Assembly: GCF_030272615.1 (NCBI RefSeq)
Contig: NC_081408.1
Span: 609,120,173-609,184,172 of the forward strand
DNA length: 64,000 nt
Source: Cryptomeria japonica
Lineage: Eukaryota; Streptophyta; Pinopsida; Cupressales; Cupressaceae
Direction of reading: 5' to 3'
In this document: positions 42,972 through 54,470 of the stretch, piece by piece
Position numbering within the stretch: position 1 is the first letter of the stretch
How the letters are laid out: each line of letters opens with the position of its first letter
Made by a program: the position numbers and the translations under genes
The notes under the pieces: generated by a model
Told to the model about the DNA's origin: nothing
The model's database searches: none
Seen by the model: only the letters and a program-made list of their open reading frames with translations

Positions 42972-44122
42972 TGTTACTACTTATCAAATTGCCATTAGTT
43001 TTATGTCAAAGTTATACTATATACTCTAGTCGGTTAACACTACCGAATCATGCAGTCGGTATACACAGAGAAGTCGGTATGCACAGTCTAGGCGGTTACA
43101 GAAGAAATTAGTCACAGAACGTAGTATACACCGAGTTGTCTACCGAGTATCTTTTCATGATTACCGAGCAGCAAAGATGACACACCGAGTTGATATACAT
43201 CGAGTGAACCGTGTTACTAGATACATTGAACTTAGACATGCATATGAAAACATGTTACAAGATCGAGGCACATCTAACCGTTATTACATTGGAAATTGCA
43301 CCAGTAGATTGTGTATGATTTTGAGATCAATCTAACCAATGAAATATTTTGTATAGTTATTCATTCAATAAATCATGTTTGTAAGATCGAAGCAATGAAT
43401 TGGATCACCGTCTTAAGAGATCTATTTATACAGCATGAGTTAAGGGTGTATGTATGAATATGTATGTGTGTAAGAAGACTATTACAAAGACACAAAGGTC
43501 ACCGAGAAGGTTTTCAGAGAACAGTCGAAGAACATAGTAAACAGAAGGGTTTACTGAGTTACTATATGGGTTACCGAGGTATGCTATAAGCAAGGTAATC
43601 TTATTCTGAGCACATAGAATCTGCTATAACATTTCAGATGTAAAGTTGCAGATATTTGTAATGATTTTATTGTAATATTGTGAAGTTGAAAGAGAAACCT
43701 TTAACAGGGTAAAAGACTTTAATCAAGTCTATAAATTGTAAAGCCTCTAACTAGGTGCAACATTTAGATTAAATGTTGTAAAATCCTTTAGCAAGGTAGA
43801 TCTAACAGATCTTGTTACTCCTAACAGGGTAAGCTATCAGAAATAGCTAAAATGTAGCTCTAACCGAGCACTCTTTATTATTGCAGTAGTGAAGTTGTGG
43901 GTGCCATCCCCACCATAGTTTTTCTCTCTAACCAAGAGTTTTTGCGTAACCAAAATATATGTGTTATGGAGTGAATCATGTATGATTGTTATCTATTTGT
44001 TTTAACTTTATTTTATGTTACTGCACTATCCTGTTTATGCATAACAGTAAAGTTATTAATCAAGAAAAGTTTTGGAGTACCCTCCCCTCTCAGTACATTA
44101 GCTTTCCATATTGGGCCTAACA
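42972..44122 (+). repeat. 3' LTR of the pol-less element
   Basis: Same sequence as the left LTR with scattered substitutions (mainly C/T and G/A) and a short deletion of ACTGATTCACC near 44080. Confidence 0.92.
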
Positions 44123-44649
44123 AGGAAGAGGTAGATAAAACTGTCATTATTTTTGACACTATGAATGACATGGAGAACTCTAGGTCATGACGGTTCAATA
44201 GCCTTACTATTTATCCAAATCCTAATATTTGCATAAATGACACCTCCAATAACTCAAAGGCTACAAAGGACAAAGTTAATGAAAAGACAAATAAGGGTCT
44301 TGTAGAAGAAGAGAATGATATTGATAATAAAGGTCCTACCATTTTTTTGGAGATGAATACTCCCTCTATGAACTTGGAGAGCAGTAACATTGCCCCCATT
44401 ATCGATCCTTCTTAGAAAAACTAGTCTAAATGTAACCACACTGTTATAGATGTTACTTCCCTCAAGGAAAAAGTTGATGATCTTGAAGGAAAACTAGGAA
44501 CCCTCTCCCAGTTCAATTCAAAATTTATGCATGGGTTTGTGATGACTCTCTTTGTGCTACAAGAAATGGAAGTCAAAAAATATGGAGGTGATACAAGTGC
44601 TAGCTTGAGCAACCATAAGGAACTCTTCAAAGTCCTTATTGAAGAATGA
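44123..44649 (+). pseudogene. Unknown protein-coding relic, 3' part (continuation of 35080-36151)
   Basis: Begins EEVDKTVIIFDTMNDMENS directly after the 3' LTR and continues with stops and frame shifts through KGLVEEENDIDNKGPTIFL to a coiled-coil-like end (LKEKVDDLEGKLGTLSQFNS, FVLQEMEVKKYGG, ELFKVLIEE) with a TGA at about 44647. Joined with the left part it would be one reading direction, so the LTR element interrupted it. Family not recognised. Confidence 0.45.
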
Positions 44650-45136
44650 GGGTAATTGTTAGCTTAATTTTGCGTTATTTAGCTTCTATTTTTGATAAAA
44701 TAAATTTGATCTTTATGTATTGTTAGTGTGTTGTTAATGGTCTATTGGTCATTTTTTCCTACCATTATGCCCTTTTATGGTTAAAATATTCAAAAACCTA
44801 ATTTTCCACTTAATATTATAAAAAATAAACATCAATTACATCATTTCTACCCTATTCCTTGATTAAATATGATGATACCCTCCCATGATATTCTCCCTCT
44901 ATTTAGGGGCATGGTACCTAACATCATAGCTCAAACATATGACATGGCTAGTACATCATAATAAATTCTTCAAATCAACTATAAATAAATTTTGATAGTA
45001 AATTGTATTATACAAAATAAAAGGAAACATTCTAAATTGACAAATATGTAGTAAAAATTATATTAATAAAAAATATAATTAAGAAATTAATAATAATCTA
45101 AATTTATACTCTTAATATATTATTCTCATCATAAGT
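44650..45136. other. AT-rich non-coding stretch
   Basis: No domain recognised. It is the left flank of the LINE and ends in the LINE's target-site duplication. Confidence 0.5.
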
Positions 45137-45153
45137 AAATGCACATAATATTG
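45137..45153 (+). repeat. Left target-site duplication of the LINE
   Basis: AAATGCACATAATATTG. Pairs with 51420-51436 with one difference (C versus A). Confidence 0.8.
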
Positions 45154-45398
45154 GGAAACCAAGCAAAATATTCCATATTGAATGCGAAAGTCTGAACGCA
45201 GAAACTCTGCTGATGTGGACGCTCCCTGCATGCGTAGGCGTACGCCAGTGAAGGTGGTGGAGGAGACCTCTCTCCTCCACGTGGTTTGAGATTTCTTCCC
45301 TCAAACCTGTCTTAAATTTATTTCTGCTGGTTGTCTTTTTACTCGCGTTTTCAATTAAGACTGTACACCAATGCGTGAGTGTTTCATTCGACTCTTAA

Positions 45399-47205
45399 AT
45401 GGAGCCTGAGGACGTTATTGTCCCAGGCCCGTCGCCTAACCCTAACCTCTCACTGTCAAAACCAAAGAAGTCCTTCTTAGACACTGTTGCGGGCCCTAGG
45501 GATGGCGTTACCTATGATAGGAACACTAAGTTCATGCCTGGCATCACTCGACCCGATGGAGAAGGTAAGACCTCGACCATTTCCGTAGATCTCTCCTCCA
45601 TTTCACCTAATGATGCTATGTCTAAAGAAATTTTATCTGAGAATAATAGATTAAGAAACACAACAATTTTCTTTGCCACTGTAGATGTTGAAAAATACCC
45701 CCCATGCAAATTTTTGGACGACTGGTTTTATAATTTTTCAAATATTAAACTTGGCTTTAGGTTTTCGTTCTATAGGCAAATTCAGAAGGGTTTTTTTTTT
45801 TTTTTTTTTTTTTTACCTCAGAGGAAACATAGGCCGAGGTCTTGAAAAAACAATATTGGGCCATAGGGAACACTTCCTTTCATGCCCTTTCTTGGTCACC
45901 TAAAGCCATCAATGAGGAAATTATGGCTCTCTCATGCCCTAGGTGGCTTCTACTTAAAAATGTCCTGCCATTCCTATGGCATTTCTTACCCCAAATCATC
46001 GAACTTGTGGGCAAATTTGTCAGGATGGATGACTCAATAGACTTATCCCCCATCTTGATGCTAGAATGTTGGTGTCAATCAAGTCAGGAATTGATATACC
46101 CGATGCTATGAATCTTAAGATTGAAGACTAAGTGTATTCATGCCCTCTAGAAACTCTAGGAGGGCTAAATGCTTGCTTTCTATGCAAGAAAGAAGGGCAC
46201 CAACGTAAAACTTGCCCTATTATTAAGAAAAGAAATGTTGAAAATAAGATTGACCCCTCTAAGGCTGACCCCCAAAATCTTAAAAACACCAAATCCATGC
46301 CACCACTGGTAAATGGAACTGATACCACCTCCTCGCCTGCTAATGACCCCCCCATAATTACTATGAATAATCTGTTTAATGGGGAATTTGGAAAATTTGC
46401 CTCGGGCTTGAATAATGGATACCCCAGCTAGGGCTGCTCCAATGTTAGCCCCCTCCAACCCGTGCCCACCCCCTATTTTCTTTGCCATGGACACTAGCAA
46501 AACCCCCTCTGAAGATGGTTTTCAATTAGCTATCAACAAGAAATGACAAAGGAAAAATGCTCAGGGCTGAAAAAATCTGATCTGGTAATAAACAGAGTAA
46601 CCCTAGGAAAAATGCCTCCTCCCATTCTTTAGACGCTTGTCAAAATTTGAACCATTCAAAGGTCAAGTCTATGATTAAGAATTTTGAGGGCACCGACCTT
46701 GGCAGTACTGTTACGGACTCGGGGGCTGGCTCTGTTAAAATGGTTCATAGACCTGGAACTCCCCTAAGTTCCTCCTCTATGATTCCCATCTTAGCACCTC
46801 CTCTGGATCTCAATAACACTACTGACAAATGCAGTGTCCCCAAACTGTTTAATGAAATTGATGACTCCTGCGTTATCCAAATCATTCCTGCTAATACTAC
46901 AACTACCCCTGAGATGTTCCCTAATATGCTCCCTTCCTTCAATACAACATCTGAGTCTTGCACGGATTTCAGTAAAACTAGTTACCTAGGTCAGAATGGG
47001 GAAGGGATCATTGATCCCTTGACTGGTTCCTCCCCTAGTGAGGAGGAGGAAGACTAGTTGGATCATAGCTCTATGACTAAGAAAAAAGGGAGACCTTTTG
47101 GATCCAAGAATAAGAAGAAGGGGATTAATCCTCCCACAATCCCTGACACTCCCATGAATCCTTGTAGCTATAAGGCTGTCAGCAGCTCCTTAACCCCCTC
47201 TCATT
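45399..47205 (+). pseudogene. LINE ORF1: DUF4283-like region and CCHC knuckle
   Basis: Starts MEPEDVIVPGPSPNPNLSLS at 45399 and stays open for 148 codons to a poly-T run (45790-45812), which looks like an expansion that shifted the frame. The section FFATVDVEKYPPCKFLDDW through SFHALSWSPKAINEE is the RNA-binding-like DUF4283 region seen in plant LINE ORF1. After further frame shifts, CFLCKKEGHQRKTC (about 46170) is a CCHC zinc knuckle. A Ser/Thr/Pro-rich tail (136-codon open stretch 46647-47057, ending in Glu-Glu-Glu-Asp) closes it. ORF1 binds LINE RNA and chaperones it. Confidence 0.75.
45788..45813 (+). repeat. Poly-T run inside LINE ORF1
   Basis: About 24 T between AGAAGGG and ACCTCAG. 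The reading frame on both sides is ORF1, so the run is an internal expansion. Assembly length error is possible. Confidence 0.85.
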
Positions 47206-47206
47206 A

Positions 47207-50200
47207 ATGATGAAGTGTATTTCATGGAATGTGAGAGGGTTGGAGTCACCCGACAGGAAATCTATTGTGAAAAGATTCCTTGACATGCATAAGGATACAA
47301 ATTTTCTTTTACTACAAGAACTAAAAGCTACTGATTTTACTCTTGAAACTACACTTGATTATGTCTGGAAGGATGCCATTAAAGTCTGTTCTAATCACCC
47401 TAGAGGCAAGGGTGGTGTTGGGCTCCTTATCAATCCCAAGTGGTCCAGTCTCATTATTGACAGAGGTATCTCCCCCTGCAATAGGGCTGTCTGGAGCTCC
47501 ATCAATCTGAAAGGCTCTCATTTTGGGATTTGTTCTGTGTATGCTGCTAATGATTATAGAGATAGGATTGTTTTATGGGATTGGCTTAGATCTCTCCCAG
47601 ACATTCCCTGGATAATTGCGGGGGATTTCAACATGGTTGAAAATAATTTTGACAAAACTGATGGCCTACCTTTTGCATGGAACAATTCGGAAAGAAAGCA
47701 TTGGAACAAGCTGAAACTACATAAATTCCCGTTTGATCCAATGGAGGATCTTGGAAATTCCCCCCTCGACCTTTGGAACACCTGATGCAACTATCAAAAG
47801 GGTGAGAATAGAATCTACTCTAGATTGGATCGCTTCTATGCTAATAAAGAGAGTTTCTCCTTCCTCCCTGATGCCCAAGGTAGGTCTGTTTCTGTTTGGC
47901 CTACGACCCTATCCGACCACCACCCTGTTATGGCTCTTCTTAATATTAGAAATGTTGTGAATACCCATGTCAAAAAGTCCAGTAAATTTATGCTTAATAC
48001 TTCCCTCCTCAAGGATCAGGATGTCTTGACTGCCCTACATCTCATCAGACTCCTTAACCTTCGGAATAGGATCCTCTCTTCTCATGATAGATGGAACCTT
48101 AATGTGAATTCCTGGCAGAGAACCCTATAGACTATAGGGCAGAAAAGGCAAAAAACTTCTGATTTGCTGAAAAATCTCTCACCAGCCAACTACATTCCTT
48201 AGAACTTGACATCCAAAACAACCCTAGTTGCGCTATCAAGGCTACTCATGTTGCGCATGCTAGGGAAGCTCTTAGAAAACACCAACAAGTCAAGATCCAT
48301 GGGGCTATGGTAAGGGCCCGCACCAATTGGCTACAATATGGGGAGAAGGGCTCCAAATTCTTTTTTAATCTACTTAAGCATAAACAGTCCAAGGAAAAGA
48401 TTGATAGGCTGATTATTGACAACAAGGAAATTATTGACCTCCCCAGTATCAAAGGTGCTTTTGAACTATTTTACAAAAACTTTTTAATGCCAATGCTAAG
48501 GACATTAGAGATAAGTGCAAAACCATGATCCCCACTAGGATCTCCCCTGAAGACTCCATCCTCCTCAACCAAAGGGTATCTGTTGAGTGAATCACTGCTG
48601 CTATTAACTCCTTGAAATCTGACAAAGCACCGGGCCCAGATGGCCTCCCTATTGAATTCTATAAGGCCAATCTAGAATGAATTGCCAATGACCTGCATGA
48701 TGTTTACTCTGAAGCTTTCGATAATGGCAGCCTTGGTGCTAATATTAACAAGGGGTTCATCAAATTGATACCCAAGGATGGGGATAGAGCTTTAATCAAG
48801 AACTGTAGGCCTATCACCCTCCTCAATGTCTCCTACAAAATTTTGGCTAAAGTTATTGCCCTTCGACTTGAAAAGATCCTCCCTAAATTCATCTGCCCTA
48901 CCCAAACAGGCTTTATCAAGGGCAAATATATCCTTGAGAATCTCATCACGAGCTGGGAAGCCATGGATTGGGCTAGGGCTTCTAACCAAGACATTGCTAT
49001 GTTTTTACTGGATTTTGAAAAAGCATATGACCGTGTGGAATGGGACTTTGTCATCATGATGTTACAAGCGTTTGGGTTTCCGATTAAATTTTGTAAATAT
49101 GTTAAGGTCCTTCTCCAAGATGCCTCGGCTCAAATTGAAGTCAATGGATCCTTATCTCAAAATTTTCAGCTTAGTAGGTCTATCAGACAAGGCTGTCCGC
49201 TTGCACCTGCTTTATTTGTCATTGCGTCAGATGCTCTCTACTATCTTATCAGGGACAATTCTCTATCCCACTATGTCCAAGGAGTTAATCTTCTTGATGA
49301 CTCCAACCTCCTCAACATTCAGTTTGCAGATGATATTGCCCTATTCCTTGAACTTTCACCCCAGAATATTGACAACCTTGTTCAAAAGCTTAAAACCTTT
49401 GGTATTATGTCTGGAGCTAAAATCTCCCTTGCCAAGTCTACCCTCATTGGATGGAAAGATAAACCCCCTGACTAGCTTAGTCCCTATGGGTTTCAATGGG
49501 GAGGCCCCAACAAAATTGTCCGATACCTCGACATCCCTTTCTTTTTCTCTCCCTCTCTTAAAGAGATGTGGCAGTGGATTAAGAGTAAGATTGAAAAAAA
49601 AATGCATAGATGGGACAATAGGTTCCTCTCTCTTGCTGGAAGAATCCAGGTCTATCAGAAAATTCTCTCCTCATATAGTGTCTACTACTCCTCCGCTTGG
49701 ATGTTCAATAATTATCAAATCCTTGATGTCTAGAAAGCCATAAGGCAGTACCTTTGGTCTGATGGCAAAGGTGGGAAAAAATGCATGCGGTTAAATGGAA
49801 ATGGTGTCACATGACTAAGAAAATGGGTGGCCTTGGGCTAAAAGATCTCAAGATCCAAGGTATTTCCCTCACTGTGAAATGGATTTTTCATGCCCTTGAT
49901 GGCATGGAACCCTGGAAAGTCCTGATTAGAAACAATATCGAGAGAGGTGTCCCTAAGAATGCTAAGTCCTGGAAAGCCATTCCCCTTGCTGACCTCGTGG
50001 TAGGTAGCTTTCCTATTTCTGTGCAAGGCTCATATGTCTTTAAGTCCATTTGGAAAGCCTAGGAGCATATTAGACATCTTATTGACAGTCCTAGTGTTAG
50101 CAACAATGGTACTATTCATGAGGAAAGGTCGATTTGGTGGAACCTCTTTTGTGCTAATAAACCCCTAGCCCTCACCCAAGGCTGCTCAACCAAGCTTTGG

Positions 50201-51041
50201 GCCGGAGCCAGCATCAGGGTCTTTGAGGACTTATTTGAGAATGATGTCTTAATCAGCTGGGAAGAGCTTAGCGCTTCCTACAATTTGCCTCCCACCCAAA
50301 AAAGAACATACCATATGATTAAGAATGCCTATGCTTCCCTTGCCCTGCCCTCTAGAACTGATTTGGACTCTCACCGATTTTTGACTCTCAAATGGAAAGA
50401 TGGCTCTCTCCTACCCAATGCTAAATGCCGTGCCATATATGACCTGATCTCCAATGATGACTCTATTATTAACCATGTCAACATCATGTGGTACTTGAAC
50501 TTGGCTGACAACTCTTGGTATGAGTGCTTTACTCGTCTATGGAAAAGCCCGGTTCCCCCTAAAATTCAATGTTTTAAATGGCAGCTTATTATTGACAGAC
50601 TTCCATTAAGGAGAAATCCTCTCAGTACTGATATGTGTTCCCTTTGCAGACTACCTGAGACCGACAGACACATTTTCTTTGACTGCTCCTTCACCAGGGA
50701 GGTTTGGTTAATGTTTGGTTTTTACATTCCTAATCATGTGGATATTTTTAACATTATTACTGGTTATATTGATGGACTAAAAAAGGATGCTAATTTATTC
50801 TGGTTTATCTTATCTTCATATATTCTTTGGTTCATTTGGAAGCTGCGAAATGAGGATAAATCTAATGGCAATGGCAGATGTCTTACTGAGTCTCTTCGTA
50901 GACTCACTTTTTTAAAAATTGCTTCGCAGGTCTGCTTCTTGATGAATGTCGAAAGGCATAAGTTCCTTTGGTTCTTGCAAGATGGTCATGCCATTATTTT
51001 CATTTATGAGATGAAGGATAGATGGTCATGCCACTATGTTC
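47207..51041 (+). pseudogene. LINE ORF2: endonuclease, reverse transcriptase, zf-RVT
   Basis: Starts MMKCISWNVRGLESPDRKS at 47207, the usual start of an L1 apurinic endonuclease. Endonuclease motifs LLQELKA, GGVGLLINPKW and WIIAGDFNMVE are visible. A frameshift near 47730 is followed by SDHHPVMALL at about 47915. RT motifs: SDKAPGPDGLPIEFYKAN (48620), KNCRPITLLNVSYKILAKV, GFIKGKYILENLI, LLDFEKAYDRVEWDF, IRQGCPLAPALFVIASDAL and FADDIALF with both catalytic Asp (49325). The zf-RVT part has CFKWQLIIDRLPLRRN and CSLCRLPETDRHIFFDC (about 50570-50690). Frameshifts lie near 47730, 48500 and 49770, with single stops elsewhere. The protein would nick target DNA and copy LINE RNA in place. Confidence 0.85.
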
Positions 51042-51419
51042 ATTTATGAGATGAAGGATGGCTACGAGTGGAGGAGGCTCGCGAACAACCAGTCTTCCTT
51101 TGAAAAGGCTCTAAAGAAGCTGCAAAAAGAGATTAACAACAATAGGATGCCTGAGGCTGACCACATTGCCATGCTGTCTCAGATCCAGGATCGAAAAAAG
51201 GTGATCTGGATGGAAGGGGCCCAAGGGTGGACCACTTGGATCGATCCATTCGATCACATTCTGTAGTAGTGCTTTGGATCCTCTTTATACTGTCCTTTTC
51301 TGACTTTGGACTGCTTTCAGTAATGTAATACAACTCCTTGGTGGTTTTGGTGGTTGAGGCGTAGCCTCCCCTGTATACAATTGGTTGTATTTTGTTTACT
51401 CTCGATCTTTAATATAAAA

Positions 51420-51436
51420 AAATGAACATAATATTG
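51420..51436 (+). repeat. Right target-site duplication of the LINE
   Basis: AAATGAACATAATATTG, directly after the A-rich tail of the LINE. Confidence 0.8.
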
Positions 51437-53765
51437 AACTTCTTAATTTCTCTAATAACAAAAATACCATTAAATAAATAATTATTTAAGATGCTACAAA
51501 TACTATAATATTCCATATTTAGAAATGTGTTTTCCATTAACAATTCTTATACTATTGATGATGACAAATTGAAACAAAATTCTAGTTTAATTTTCAAGAA
51601 TATTTACGTGAATTTTATTTATTTCTAGTTTCTGAAACACAGTTTCATTCATTTACAAAAATAAATAGCCTCATTCAATTAAGTGATGATTAATTTTTCA
51701 TCATAAAACTTTCATTACCACAATATGTATTATCAAATGAAAAGATATTTATATAGACACACTCCTTTTTTTACAAAAACATATTCGACAAAAATAACCA
51801 ACATGAATAACATACTAATTTAAATAGCATTTTAAAGAAATTAGTTTTAATAATAACAATACAATTTTACTCGCTATACCATATGAAATAATTTATTAAT
51901 AATGTAATATAAACTATTCACATATAACATCTCAAATCATTCAATATCTAAAATCATGATTAAAGTTTCTAGGGTAGTGGTATGTTAATATCCTAAGGCT
52001 TAAAATAGTATTATTTTTCAAATTATGGTATATTAATGAATATTACAATCTATTGAATATTAAAAGTATTTTAAGGAATATCATAAATCTTTTTGTGTGT
52101 TGACAGTGTAACAATTTAGATCTACTGTTCATAGAATATTACTATTGCACATAACACATAAGTAAGAAATCATAAAGTCTTCATCATATCTAAATAAAAA
52201 TAAGACATATTGTAAGTTACTTAAATAAAACTAATTTAAGGTACAAATGGTTAGTAATTCTAGTATGGATATCCCATCACTAGTTTGTGAGCATGAATAT
52301 TTAGATTTTCAATTAATATCTTCATTTAAATGTTTTCTTCTTCTTTAGATATGTTAAGAAATAGTTAAGAATTCTTTGTAAATGAGTTGTTGAATTGATA
52401 AAGATTAAATCACATAATTGTATGTATGAACAAATAATACTATAACACAAGCACACATAGAAAAATAAGAGCATGAACAAACATTTTTAATTTTTTTTTT
52501 TGTGTGTTGACAATGCAACAATTTAGATCAACTATTTAGAGACTAGTATTTTTGCACAGTATTGCACACAACACATAAGTAAGAAATCATAAAGTCTTCA
52601 TTATATCCAAATAAAATAAGACATAATCTAAGTTACTTAAATAAAAATAATTTAAGGTACAATGGTTAGTAATTGTAATATGGATATTCCATCAATAGTT
52701 TGTGAGCATGAATATTTAGATTTCCAATTAATATCTTCATTTAACTGTTTTCTTCTTTTGTAGATATGCTAAGAAATAGTTAAGAATTATTTGTAAATGA
52801 GTTGTTGAATTGATAAAGACTAAATCACAAAATTGTATGTATGAACAACTAATACTCTAACATAAGCACACAGAAAAATAAAAGAAAAATACTTTTTTTT
52901 CTATTATAAGACAAACAAACATATTTTTCAACAAAAGACCCCTTTTTTTTAACTTCTATCAACAAATTTATGAATACCCAGATATTTTCTTCTTAAGTCA
53001 TTCACTAATCACCATGAAAATAATAATCTAACACTTCCAATTTCCTTAAAACTTATAAGTGTATCTCACACTTAACTTCTTATGCACTCAAATAAGAAGT
53101 TCAATAACTGAAAGAAGGGTAAAAAATCCTTACTAATAACAATAATGTTTTATTTTCTAATTTTAAAAAGTTAGGCTAAAATAATGGATTCCAAACTCCA
53201 AACAAATGAAAAGAGCAATATTTGTAGTTATGATCATCTTTCTTATGAAAAAAATATAGTATACATCTAGGAAAAACCTCTATTACAAAAACATCATCAC
53301 CAAAATACAATCATTTTGACACATGAAAAATCATCATTTATGACATAAAACAATCTAGACATGCTACAAATGAAGCCATAATAAAATCTATGATACCTCG
53401 ATGACATAAATGAAACTACTACCTTAGAGCATTTAACATATTTTTCACTAACAAAAATATACCATGTTTCCTCTTCATTTTATTAATAACCCAACCGAGT
53501 GTTGTTTTAATCTAAGGTTTTTTATTTTGTATACAACTTATAGACTCTAATTTGATTGTAATTATTTTAAGATTCTTGAAGAGTGTTTCAAAAATTTACA
53601 TGTACCCAATCAAGAAGAAAAAAATTAGATATATATTAGCTAATAGTTTGATGATGTAACATAAAATATAAAATGAACATTATAAAATCACAATAGAAAA
53701 CCTTATGTATTTTTCATTGCTCAATTAAAAAATATAGAAAATATTATTTTGAAAATAAAATATTC
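51437..53765. other. AT-rich intergenic stretch with a tandem duplication
   Basis: No coding domain found. A duplication of about 405 bases lies within it (52089-52890). The remainder is AT-rich without repeats that I recognise. It is the 3' flank of the PGG-domain gene on the minus strand. Confidence 0.5.
52089..52890 (+). repeat. Tandem duplication, unit about 405 bp, two copies
   Basis: Copy 1 starts at about 52092 (TGTGTGTTGACAGTGTAAC) and copy 2 at about 52501 (TGTGTGTTGACAATGCAAC). They stay similar through GAGCATGAATATTTAGATTT to AATTGTATGTATGAACAA. The copies differ by many substitutions and small indels, so the duplication is old. Confidence 0.85.
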
Positions 53766-54470
53766 TCAATGACAAATAGCCAACCAAATGGCAGTACAAG
53801 ATTTTCCAACCCATTGAATGGCTGGATAAATTATGCCCCACCAGTATAATGTATTTATTATATCAAGAACCCACCAAATCAAATTAACTATAAGACCAAA
53901 AAGGTCTTCCAATATGAACTTGTTGAAGTATTTTTTATCTGTGAAAATGTAGAGTTTTGAATGAAAAGTCCTTACCCTTACTGCCAAAGGAACAACACAC
54001 AACATAAACCACACAGACAATGCCAACCATAGATATTTTCGTCCCACAACAAGGGTTATTGCAGAGCCAAATGCTACCAATAATGCTAATAATGCTACCA
54101 TCACTGCCAAAAAACTAGTTTCAACCATAGGACTATCTTCCTTCTTTCCAAAAACTGCAAACAATAAGAGAACTGCTGACCCAATAGAAGTACCAAATGC
54201 TATTGTATCTGATATCACAAACACGTAGAAGAGAAAAACATAAAATATGCATTGGTACTTTGGACCTGTGTGTAATTCAGGTTCTCTTATTAGCTCTTCT
54301 CCCAATACATCAAAGGGTGCTGCAAAAGCAATTGTCGCAATCAACACTGCATTCAAAGAAATTATTTCACTTCGCCACTTTAACCACGATGTAGAAATCT
54401 TTGTTTCTTCTACCTCCACAACCACATTTGCATTATAGATTGCCCCATTCTCCTTAAGTAGCTTTATGAT
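53766..54470 (-). CDS. Last exon of an ankyrin-repeat/PGG-domain membrane protein
   Basis: An intact frame of about 234 codons ends with TGA at 53766. It starts after a clear splice acceptor TTTTGTTTCAG (minus strand, 54471-54481), so it is an exon and not a complete gene. The first residues, IIKLLKENGA, look like the end of an ankyrin repeat. The PGG domain follows: SLNAVLIATIAFAAPFDV, then four hydrophobic segments (FYVFLFYVFVISDTIAFG; SAVLLLFAVF; SFLAVMVALLALLVAFGSAI; YLWLALSVWFMLCVVPLAV). A fifth hydrophobic stretch (LFGLIVNLIWWVLDII) and a Trp-rich C-terminus follow. The family's Pro-Gly-Gly is replaced here by Val-Leu-Gly after APFD. Plant proteins of this family are membrane-anchored ankyrin proteins, several linked to defence. 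Upstream ankyrin exons were not found to the right in this window. Confidence 0.75.
   Translation of the reverse strand: MIKLLKENGAIYNANVVVEVEETKISTSWLKWRSEIISLNAVLIATIAFAAPFDVLGEELIREPELHTGPKYQCIFYVFLFYVFVISDTIAFGTSIGSAVLLLFAVFGKKEDSPMVETSFLAVMVALLALLVAFGSAITLVVGRKYLWLALSVWFMLCVVPLAVRVRTFHSKLYIFTDKKYFNKFILEDLFGLIVNLIWWVLDIINTLYWWGIIYPAIQWVGKSCTAIWLAICH

Larger units (their letters stand above)
36152..44122 (+). mobile_element. Pol-less LTR retrotransposon (copia-like LTRs) with two ORFs
   Basis: LTRs of 1160 bp (36152-37311) and 1151 bp (42972-44122), nearly identical by eye. TGGTATCAGAGC follows the left LTR and a polypurine tract precedes the right one. The 5.66-kb interior encodes a coiled-coil/zinc-knuckle protein (ORF1) and a long unknown protein (ORF2). 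I find no protease, integrase, RT or RNase H motif in any frame. The left flank is ..TTCAAAG and the right flank AGGAAGAG or CAAGGAAG. A CAAAG/CAAGG target duplication is possible but the exact LTR end is ambiguous. It splits an older gene relic: KASK on the left and EEVDK on the right would join in frame. It resembles the class of large retrotransposon derivatives, here still encoding proteins. Confidence 0.85.
45137..51436 (+). mobile_element. Nearly full-length L1-type LINE with target-site duplications
   Basis: AAATGCACATAATATTG at 45137-45153 and AAATGAACATAATATTG at 51420-51436 form a 17-bp direct repeat with one mismatch. This is the size and type made by target-primed reverse transcription. 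The element body is 45154-51419. It has ORF1 with a CCHC knuckle, ORF2 with endonuclease, RT and zf-RVT, and ends TTTAATATAAAAA as its short A-rich tail. No RNase H follows, unlike the LINE remnant at 25463. Several frameshifts make it inactive. Confidence 0.85.
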
